5,301 nucleotides of DNA from Hyphomicrobiales bacterium. Its GTDB lineage: Bacteria; Pseudomonadota; Alphaproteobacteria; Rhizobiales; Devosiaceae. Below the pieces are notes generated by a model. It ran no database searches, had not been told where the DNA came from, and saw only the letters and a program-made list of their open reading frames with translations. The position numbers were made by a program, and so were the translations under genes. Of this stretch, positions 1 to 4,531 are shown piece after piece (positions within the stretch are counted from its first letter, which is position 1; each line of letters opens with the position of its first letter). The DNA lies in the NCBI GenBank assembly GCA_027082895.1, contig JALWTJ010000279.1, positions 1 through 5,301 on the forward strand, given 5' to 3'.

Positions 1-151
1 TGGGGCTTCAATTCGAGGTGTCGAACCGCTTACGCAGCCAGACGTGCCTCAGCGTAGTTGTCGTTTGCAACTATCATTTTGGTCCGATACGGTGGTACCA
101 TGCCGGGCGAAATCGTATCCTTTACACCCTCGTCGATCCTGTTTCGCCCCC
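1..151 (-). other. tmRNA coding piece (PK1, tag frame, first hairpin), truncated
   Basis: The piece starts with GGGGGCG, the 5' acceptor strand, followed by the D-arm-like sequence. A candidate H-type pseudoknot PK1 pairs CCG (106-104) with CGG (86-84) and TGGT (100-97) with ACCA (83-80). It ends 11 nt before the resume codon, close to the spacing in known tmRNAs. The tag frame and its stop follow. A hairpin directly after the stop pairs TTCGA (25-21) with TCGAA (16-12) around a 4-nt loop. The remainder of the piece lies beyond position 1. Confidence 0.85.
30..68 (-). other. tmRNA proteolysis-tag reading frame ending RLAA
   Basis: The resume codon is GCA (68-66). The twelve codons read A-N-D-N-Y-A-E-A-R-L-A-A and end at TAA (32-30). 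With the alanine charged on the tmRNA, the added tag would be AANDNYAEARLAA. The AND(x)NYA start and the hydrophobic LAA end match the known tag pattern, in which the C-terminal LAA is the ClpXP/ClpAP signal and the N-terminal part binds the SspB adaptor. The expected TAGTT stretch lies directly before the resume codon. Confidence 0.95.
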
Positions 152-211
152 TTAAATGTTGCCGGTCGGTTCCACGCGATCCGATTGTTTGCGGCCGTGC
201 GTGAAGGCATC
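152..211 (-). other. tmRNA intervening segment removed during maturation
   Basis: These 60 nt lie between the CCA end of the acceptor piece (212) and the first G of the acceptor stem in the coding piece (151). In permuted alphaproteobacterial tmRNAs this loop is cut out, leaving two non-covalently paired RNAs. The boundaries come from the acceptor-stem pairing: the 5' side should match RNase P-type cleavage at 152/151, and 3' trimming should stop at the CCA. I found no gene in this segment. Confidence 0.85.
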
Positions 212-290
212 TGGTGGAGGCGCCGGGTACTGCCCCCGGGTCCGATGGGTTTATTACGATAGAAATTTATCGCCATAGCTGTTTCCAGCC
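212..290 (-). other. tmRNA acceptor piece (T arm and 3' CCA end)
   Basis: This is the 5' portion of the permuted transcript. It opens with a small hairpin: GCTG (289-286), GAAA tetraloop (285-282), CAGC (281-278). It then carries the 3' strand of P2 (ATCGT at 260-256, CCC at 249-247), the T arm (239-223), the 3' acceptor strand (222-216), discriminator A215 and an encoded CCA (214-212). The 3' end is fixed by the CCA. The 5' boundary near 288-291 is inferred from its distance to the -10 box. Confidence 0.88.
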
Positions 291-295
291 TTCTC

Positions 296-324
296 AATAT
301 AAGTGTTCGGGTGCTGAATTGCAA
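296..324 (-). promoter_or_regulatory. Sigma70-type promoter of ssrA
   Basis: On the minus strand, a -35 box TTGCAA (324-319) is followed by exactly 17 bp and a -10 box TATATT (301-296). Transcription would start around 291-288, at or beside the small hairpin that opens the acceptor piece. This agrees with the RNA boundary and suits a highly expressed stable RNA. The -35 box matches 4 of 6 and the -10 box 5 of 6 consensus positions. Confidence 0.7.
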
Positions 325-412
325 AGCCTGTGACCATGTTTTGTTGCCAATGCACCTGCCGGGGTGGGGCAATTGTGGGCATGGCGCCAAGAATCGGGCT
401 AGAAACGGGGCC

Positions 413-1204
413 ATGAAACAATATCTTGATCTTCTCAGGCACATTCAGGAAACCGGACTGGACCGGGGGGACCGGACGGGCACGGGCACCCGTTCGGTGT
501 TCGGCTACCAGATGCGGTTTGATCTTGCGGATGGCTTTCCGCTTCTTACCACCAAGAAGCTGCATGTGCGCTCCATCGTCTATGAACTGCTGTGGTTCCT
601 TCGCGGGGAAACCAATGTGGGCTGGCTGCGGGAACACGGGGTGACGATCTGGGACGAGTGGGCGGATGAAAACGGCGACCTGGGGCCGGTCTACGGCTCC
701 CAGTGGCGCAACTGGCCGGACGGGGGGGAGGGGATCGACCAGATTGCCAGGGTCATTCAATCCATCCGGACCAATCCCAATTCACGCCGACATGTGGTGA
801 GTGCATGGAACCCGGCGGAGGTGGACAATATGGCCCTGCCGCCCTGCCATTGCCTGTTCCAGTTCCATGTTGGAGACGGAAAGCTGTCCTGCCATCTCTA
901 TCAGCGATCCGGGGACGTGTTTCTGGGCGTGCCGTTCAACATAGCGTCCTATGCCCTGCTCACCCACATGATTGCCCATCTGTGCGACCTTGAAGCGGGA
1001 ACATTTGTTCACTCCCTGGGGGATGTGCACCTTTACAACAATCACCGGGAGCAGGCCGCAGAACAGTTGCGCCGCTCCCCCGGGCCCTTGCCAAAACTTG
1101 AGATCGTGCGCAATGTTACGGATATAAACGATTTTGTTTTCGAGGATTTTTCCATTTCCAACTATGAGGCGGCACCGGCCATAAGGGCGCCGATTTCGGT
1201 ATGA
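413..1204 (+). CDS. thyA: Thymidylate synthase
   Basis: A 263-residue ThyA that converts dUMP and 5,10-methylene-tetrahydrofolate to dTMP and dihydrofolate in the cytoplasm. It aligns end to end with E. coli ThyA (264 residues). The phosphate-binding loop DRTGTGT has Arg21, the SRR motif supplies Arg125 and Arg126 to the partner active site, and the nucleophile is Cys145 in PPCH (E. coli Cys146), followed by His146. The dUMP-binding Q-R-S-x-D is at 164-168, Asn176 lies in PFNIASYALL, and His206 and Tyr208 lie in DVHLYNNH. The C-terminus APISV corresponds to the mobile C-terminal segment. The ATG at 413 gives the family N-terminus MKQYLDLL. An in-frame GTG at 311 would add 34 residues with no family match. 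The purine-rich GAAACGGGG at 402-410 is a modest ribosome site. The stop overlaps the next start as ATGA. It probably heads the operon that ends with folA. Confidence 0.98.
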   Translation: MKQYLDLLRHIQETGLDRGDRTGTGTRSVFGYQMRFDLADGFPLLTTKKLHVRSIVYELLWFLRGETNVGWLREHGVTIWDEWADENGDLGPVYGSQWRNWPDGGEGIDQIARVIQSIRTNPNSRRHVVSAWNPAEVDNMALPPCHCLFQFHVGDGKLSCHLYQRSGDVFLGVPFNIASYALLTHMIAHLCDLEAGTFVHSLGDVHLYNNHREQAAEQLRRSPGPLPKLEIVRNVTDINDFVFEDFSISNYEAAPAIRAPISV

Positions 1205-1716
1205 AACTGCGGGTGCGTGCAGCGCAGCGGGGGGATGGGCAAACCGTTCTGTCGTTCATCAGGGCCCTGGCGGATTATGAAAAGCTCAGCCACGAGGTGG
1301 AAGCGCGCCTGCCGGATATCGAGAGGGATCTGTTCGGGCCCCATCCGCGGGTTTTTGCCGAAATTGCCGAGATAGACGGGGAACCGGCGGGGTTCGTGTT
1401 GTGGTATTATACCTATTCCACCTTTCGCGGGCGGCACGGGATCTGGATGGAAGACCTGTTTGTGTTGCCCCGGTTTCGCGGCAAGGGGGCGGGCAAGGCC
1501 CTGATGGCAGACCTGGCCCGCCGGTGCCGGGATGAAAACTTGGCACGGCTGGAATGGTGGGTGCTGGACTGGAATCAACCCTCGATTGACTTTTATCATT
1601 CACTTGGGGCGCAGATGATGGATGAATGGCGGGTGTGCCGTCTTGATGGTGCGTCCCTTGGGGTGCTGGCCGGGACGGGAGGTGCGAATACGCCCATGCC
1701 GCCGGAGCATGGGTAA
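1201..1716 (+). CDS. GNAT-family N-acetyltransferase, spermidine/spermine acetyltransferase-like
   Basis: A 171-residue single-domain GNAT enzyme that should transfer acetyl from acetyl-CoA to an amine. The N-terminal RAAQRGDGQTVLSFIRALADYEK resembles the start of SSAT-type proteins (helix 1 with ALADYEK). The acetyl-CoA pyrophosphate loop is R-F-R-G-K-G-A-G-K at about 91-99, after the acidic strand MEDLFVLP. Motif B is DWNQPSIDFYHSLGA at about 123-137, with Tyr132 at the place of the general-acid tyrosine of human SSAT (WNEPSINFY). The tail after about 150 is rich in Gly and Pro and probably disordered. The ATG overlaps the thyA stop by 4 nt and the only upstream SD-like sequence is weak (AAGGG at 1183-1187), so coupled translation from thyA is likely. 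The family call is firm. A polyamine or other small amine as substrate is inference, and members of this clade also acetylate amino-acid derivatives such as thialysine. Confidence 0.9.
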   Translation: MKLRVRAAQRGDGQTVLSFIRALADYEKLSHEVEARLPDIERDLFGPHPRVFAEIAEIDGEPAGFVLWYYTYSTFRGRHGIWMEDLFVLPRFRGKGAGKALMADLARRCRDENLARLEWWVLDWNQPSIDFYHSLGAQMMDEWRVCRLDGASLGVLAGTGGANTPMPPEHG

Positions 1717-1732
1717 TCTGCACCGGCATGGG
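1693..1732 (+). repeat. Inverted repeat with two competing hairpins across the GNAT stop codon
   Basis: CCCATGCC (1693-1700) can pair with GGCATGGG (1725-1732) over 8 bp. Its first seven bases can alternatively pair with GCATGGG (1707-1713) around a 7-nt loop. The two pairings exclude each other and span the TAA at 1714-1716. No T tract follows, so it does not look like an intrinsic terminator. It may tune ribosome release, mRNA stability or expression of the downstream DUF4424 gene. Confidence 0.5.
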
Positions 1733-1758
1733 ACATCCGGCGCAAAAGGGGAAGGATC

Positions 1759-2784
1759 ATGGCAGTGGGGAAACGGGGAACAGGTGTTTTCGGGGGAGCG
1801 GGCATGTTGTTCATGCTGGCGCTGGCGGGGGCGTTCGGGCTGGCGCAGGGTGAGGCCTTGGCCAATGATACCGCGGTGGAAGTGGGGGCCGGTGGCCTTG
1901 AATATGTGCAGAACGACCAGATCGAGATGGCGCGGGAGGATCTGTTCATATCACGGGATCAGGTGCGGGTCGATTACGTTTTTCACAATTCGGCGGATCG
2001 GGATATTTCCCTGCTGGTAGCGTTCCCCATGCCCGACATTTCCATGGGGCCCGAGGGGAGCGATGAAACCGGTATCCCCTATGCCATGGAGGACAATTTT
2101 CTCCGGTTCTCGGTGAGTGTGGAGGGACAGCCCCTGCAACCCCGGCTGCAGCAACGGGCGGAAGTGCTGGGCGTGGATATGACGGCCCAACTGCTCAAGA
2201 GGGGTATCCCCCTGTTGCAGAACCATCCCCGCATGTATGAAAGGCTGCTGGAACTGGACCGGGCGGAACTGGAAGAAATGGAACGGTTCGGACTGGTACA
2301 GCTTTATGTTCATGGCAGCGAGGTCAACGCGGTTCCCCTGTGGACCCTGCATTCGGCATATTACTGGGAAATGACCTTTCCGGCCGGGCAGGACCTGCAT
2401 GTTTCCCATACTTATACGCCCGCGGTGGGTGGGACCACGGGGCTTGACGGGTTCTTTCTTGCCGATGGCATGGATATACCGGCGGAATATGCCGAACGGT
2501 ACTGCGTTGATGCGGGCTTCGTGCGGGCGGTGCGTTCGCGGACGGCCAATGGGAGCCTGATGTTCGAGAACTGGATTTCCTACATTCTGATGACGGGGCG
2601 GAACTGGCTCAACCCCATCGGCACCTTCCACCTGACGGTGGACAAGGGGGCGCCGGAAAATCTGGTCAGTTTCTGCGGGAAAGGGGTCACAAAAACCGGG
2701 CCGACCACCTTTGAAATGACGGTGCAGGATTTTGTGCCGGAGCGGAACCTGGACGTGCTGCTGCTGGAGGACATGGGCCGTTGA
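1759..2784 (+). CDS. Exported DUF4424 family protein
   Basis: A 341-residue protein with an apparent signal peptide: Lys5 and Arg6, a hydrophobic core at about 16-30, and a likely cleavage ALA|ND after residue 35. The mature start ANDTAVEVGAGGLEYVQ and the block IEMAREDLFISRDQVRVDYVFHNSADRDISLLVAFPMPD (about 55-93) are characteristic of DUF4424, a family of unknown function found in proteobacterial envelopes. The mature part has only two cysteines, Cys249 and Cys306, which could form a disulfide in the periplasm. Trp-rich patches lie at 195-203 and 272-283. No catalytic motif is visible. The start at 1759 has GGGGAAGGA just upstream (GAAGGA at 1751-1756), but only 2 nt separate it from the ATG. 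ATG 1804 (Met16), with GGGGGAG at 1792-1798, is an alternative but would lose the basic n-region. It lies 42 nt after the GNAT gene and overlaps the presumed folA start by 4 nt (TTGA), so it appears co-transcribed with folate genes. Confidence 0.88.
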   Translation: MAVGKRGTGVFGGAGMLFMLALAGAFGLAQGEALANDTAVEVGAGGLEYVQNDQIEMAREDLFISRDQVRVDYVFHNSADRDISLLVAFPMPDISMGPEGSDETGIPYAMEDNFLRFSVSVEGQPLQPRLQQRAEVLGVDMTAQLLKRGIPLLQNHPRMYERLLELDRAELEEMERFGLVQLYVHGSEVNAVPLWTLHSAYYWEMTFPAGQDLHVSHTYTPAVGGTTGLDGFFLADGMDIPAEYAERYCVDAGFVRAVRSRTANGSLMFENWISYILMTGRNWLNPIGTFHLTVDKGAPENLVSFCGKGVTKTGPTTFEMTVQDFVPERNLDVLLLEDMGR

Positions 2785-3356
2785 GTGGAAAGGAGGTGCT
2801 GCAGGGGCATGAGAGCGGTGCGGTGGAGATCGTGCTGATTGCCGCGGTGGCCCGAAACGGGGTGATCGGGGTGAACGGGGGCATGCCCTGGCATATTCCG
2901 TCCGATTTCCGCCATTTCCGGTCCACCACCATGGGGCGCCCGCTGGTCATGGGGCGCAAGCAGTTCGAAACCCTTGGCAAGCCTTTGCCCGGCCGGGTCA
3001 ATCTGGTGGTTTCCCGGCAGCCGGGTTACCAGCCCGACGGGGTGATCGTGATCAATGATCTTGATGCGGCCCTTGACCACGGGGTCCATCTGGCGCGGGC
3101 GGAGGGGGTGGGGCAGGTCATGGTGATCGGAGGCGGCGAGATCTATTCGCAGGCCATGGGGCGGGCGGACCGGCTGATCATTTCCCATGTGGATATGGCA
3201 CCTGAACCATCCGGGGAAGCGGATGATAGTGTGCAAACGGTCCTGTTTCCGGCCATCGATCCGCAAACATGGCGGGTTGAAAGGGAGATCGATGTTGTCC
3301 CGGACGCGCGGGATGCTGCGGCCTACTCAATAAAAGTTTATGTGCGCAAGGTTTGA
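2781..3356 (+). CDS. folA: Dihydrofolate reductase, start codon uncertain
   Basis: FolA reduces dihydrofolate to tetrahydrofolate with NADPH, recycling the dihydrofolate made by ThyA. From TTG 2781 it is 191 residues, of which about the first 15 lie outside the conserved domain. That domain starts at EIVLIAAVARNGVIG (16-30). The Met20-type loop is NGGMPWHIP (32-40), Asp42 in PSDFRHF equals the catalytic Asp27 of E. coli, and G-R-K follows in VMGRKQFETLGKPLPGR. VIGGGEIY (115-122) is the NADPH-binding glycine turn, and ISHVD has Ser where E. coli has Thr113. The TTG overlaps the DUF4424 stop (TTGA), with GGAGG at 2766-2770 ten nt upstream. A stronger AAGGAGG (2790-2796) sits inside the frame, 12 nt before ATG 2809, but that ATG is out of frame because of a tandem CGGTG. 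GTG 2823 and GTG 2832 are other in-frame starts that leave the domain intact. Function is certain. The start is not. Confidence 0.95.
   Translation: MSGKEVLQGHESGAVEIVLIAAVARNGVIGVNGGMPWHIPSDFRHFRSTTMGRPLVMGRKQFETLGKPLPGRVNLVVSRQPGYQPDGVIVINDLDAALDHGVHLARAEGVGQVMVIGGGEIYSQAMGRADRLIISHVDMAPEPSGEADDSVQTVLFPAIDPQTWRVEREIDVVPDARDAAAYSIKVYVRKV
2790..2796 (+). promoter_or_regulatory. Perfect Shine-Dalgarno AAGGAGG near the folA start
   Basis: AAGGAGG is fully complementary to the 16S rRNA tail and is the strongest ribosome site in the window. It does not serve the TTG at 2781, since it lies downstream of that codon. The nearest ATG, at 2809 and 12 nt away, is out of the folA frame and opens only a 9-codon frame, MRAVRWRSC-stop (2809-2838). 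That conflict makes the true folA start doubtful. Confidence 0.6.
2816..2825 (+). repeat. 5-bp tandem duplication CGGTG-CGGTG between ATG 2809 and the folA frame
   Basis: Two exact copies of CGGTG are adjacent. Removing one copy would make the sequence from ATG 2809 read M-R-A-V-E-I-V-L-I-A-A-V, exactly in frame with the dihydrofolate reductase domain and preceded by AAGGAGG. With both copies the ATG frame stops at TGA 2836-2838. Confidence 0.7.
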
Positions 3357-3364
3357 AACGTGCA

Positions 3365-3393
3365 TTGATTGGCTGTTGCGGCGTGACTATATA
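3365..3393 (+). promoter_or_regulatory. Sigma70-type promoter for hflKC
   Basis: A -35 box TTGATT (3365-3370), a 17-bp spacer and a -10 box TATATA (3388-3393) lie in the 81-nt gap between folA and hflK. Transcription would start near 3399-3401, giving a leader of about 38 nt. No hairpin with a T tract was seen after folA, so read-through from the folate operon may add to expression from this promoter. Confidence 0.65.
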
Positions 3394-3395
3394 GT

Positions 3396-3410
3396 TGCGA
3401 ACGTGCGAAC
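3396..3410 (+). repeat. Direct repeat TGCGAAC x2 at the predicted hflK transcription start
   Basis: TGCGAAC occurs at 3396-3402 and 3404-3410, with an 8-bp period, immediately downstream of the -10 box. The position would suit a regulator site or a feature of the initial transcribed region. No known binding motif was recognised. Confidence 0.35.
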
Positions 3411-3437
3411 AGAGAAGCTTTAACCGGAAGGGCCGAT

Positions 3438-4529
3438 ATGCCTTGGGATAACAAGAGTGGCGGAAGTGGCGGCAACAAGGGAGGCCCCTGGGGACAGGTT
3501 CCCGGCGGAGGTGGTGGTGGTCGCGGTCCGCGACGGCCTGCTGGTGGCGGAAAAAATGCGCCCAATCTGGAAGATCTGCTGAGCAAAGGCCGCGACCAGT
3601 TCAAGGGCGAGCTGCCCGGTGGGCGCTGGTTTTTCGTCGGCGGGATCCTGGCGCTGTTGTTACTGTGGGGAACGCAGGCCGTGTACACGGTGGCACCGCA
3701 GGAAATCGGCGTCGAACTGCTGTTCGGAAAGCCCAAGGACCAGTTGTCCCAGCCGGGGCTGCACTTCCTTCTTTGGCCCATTGAAACGGTGGAAAAGGTC
3801 GTCATTACCGAAAACCAGACCCGTATCGCTTCGTCTCGAAACAGTCGTTCGGCGGCCGATGAAGGGCTGATGCTGACCGGCGATCAGAATATCGTGGATG
3901 TGTCCTTTTCGGTCCTGTGGCGGGTCAACAACCCCAAGCAGTTCCTGTTTGACGTGGAATCCCCGGCGGCCATGGTGCGCAAGACCGCCGAGAGTGCCAT
4001 GCGCGAAGTGGTGGGACGGCGTCCGGCCAACGATATCTTCCGCGATGACAAGGCCGGGATCAATCTTGAGGTCCAGCAGATCACCCAAAGCATTCTGGAT
4101 TCCTACGGGGCCGGGGTAGGGATCAGCCGGATTTCCATCGAGGAGGTGGCGCCGCCCAAGGAAGTGGCCGATGCCTTTGACGAGGTGCAGCGGGCCGCGC
4201 AGGATGAAGACCGGTTCCAGGAAGAGGCCCGCCAGTATGCCAACACCCTGTTGGGCAATGCCAACGGGCAGGCGGCAAAGATCAAGCAGGATGCCCTTGC
4301 CTACAAGGACCGGGTGGTCAAGGAAGCGACCGGTGAAGCAGCGCGTTTCCTGTCCATCTACGAGGAATATGTCAAGGCACCCGAGGTGACACGCAAGCGC
4401 ATGTTCCTTGAGACCATGGAACAGGTTCTGGGGGCATCCAACAAGGTGATCATCGAAGATGGGGCGGGGAACGGGGTCGTGCCCTATCTGCCATTGCCCG
4501 CACTTGACGCACAGAAGCAGGGGAATTGA
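3438..4529 (+). CDS. hflK: HflK, SPFH-domain subunit of the HflKC complex that regulates FtsH
   Basis: A 363-residue inner-membrane protein that pairs with HflC in large periplasmic cage-like assemblies around the FtsH protease and modulates its activity on membrane proteins. The N-terminus MPWDNKSGGSGGNKGGPWG begins a Gly-rich cytoplasmic tail (1-40) that is typical of HflK. One membrane segment lies at about 64-83 (WFFVGGILALLLLWGTQAVY). It is followed by the SPFH/band 7 domain starting VAPQEIGVELLFGKP (85-99) and running through LTGDQNIVDVSFSVLWRV (about 146-163). An Ala-, Glu- and Gln-rich helical region at about 240-312 forms the coiled-coil stalk, including VAPPKEVADAFDEVQRA. ATG 3438 has GGAAGGG (3426-3432) 5 nt upstream, a good ribosome site. 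hflC follows after 2 nt. Length and domain order fit the family, and nothing appears missing. Confidence 0.97.
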   Translation: MPWDNKSGGSGGNKGGPWGQVPGGGGGGRGPRRPAGGGKNAPNLEDLLSKGRDQFKGELPGGRWFFVGGILALLLLWGTQAVYTVAPQEIGVELLFGKPKDQLSQPGLHFLLWPIETVEKVVITENQTRIASSRNSRSAADEGLMLTGDQNIVDVSFSVLWRVNNPKQFLFDVESPAAMVRKTAESAMREVVGRRPANDIFRDDKAGINLEVQQITQSILDSYGAGVGISRISIEEVAPPKEVADAFDEVQRAAQDEDRFQEEARQYANTLLGNANGQAAKIKQDALAYKDRVVKEATGEAARFLSIYEEYVKAPEVTRKRMFLETMEQVLGASNKVIIEDGAGNGVVPYLPLPALDAQKQGN

Positions 4530-4531
4530 TC

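Larger units (their letters stand above)
1..290 (-). ncRNA. ssrA: Two-piece (permuted) alphaproteobacterial tmRNA, partial at the left edge
   Basis: This is transfer-messenger RNA, which with SmpB rescues stalled ribosomes and adds a degradation tag. Read on the minus strand, the acceptor half comes first (290 to 212, ending CCA). A 60-nt intervening segment follows (211 to 152), then the coding half (151 to beyond position 1). The acceptor stem joins 151-145 (GGGGGCG) with 222-216 (CGCCTCC): seven pairs, including the G3-U70 wobble that alanyl-tRNA synthetase recognises, then discriminator A at 215 and CCA at 214-212. The T arm is CCGGG (239-235), a 7-nt loop GGCAGTA (234-228), and CCCGG (227-223). 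A P2-like helix pairs 127-129 with 247-249 and 112-116 with 256-260. The tag frame is at 30-68. The acceptor-first order is the known alphaproteobacterial permutation, so the mature RNA should be two pieces after the intervening segment is removed. The 5' end near 290 is inferred from the promoter. The 3' end of the coding piece lies outside the window. Confidence 0.95.

Noticed and set aside
311..412. GTG at 311 as thyA start, adding 34 residues
   Set aside because: The extension has no counterpart in ThyA. ATG 413 gives the conserved N-terminus and the usual length.
49..444. A 131-codon open frame on the minus strand and a 72-codon frame on the plus strand covering the left edge
   Set aside because: Both lie across the tmRNA gene, whose stem pairing, CCA end and tag frame explain the sequence. 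Neither shows a protein family.
902..920. Gly in place of Cys in the ThyA motif QRSxD
   Set aside because: The position is variable in the family. The catalytic Cys145 and all the ligand-binding residues checked are intact.
782..2631. Long antisense and shifted open frames over thyA, GNAT and DUF4424
   Set aside because: These are typical shadows in GC-rich coding DNA. They contain no recognisable domain, and the plus-strand genes are well supported.
3357..3437. Possible terminator after folA
   Set aside because: No stable hairpin followed by a T tract is visible in the gap.
3467..3560. Glycine-codon-rich stretch that looks like a simple-sequence repeat
   Set aside because: It encodes the Gly-rich cytoplasmic N-terminus usual in HflK and is in frame.
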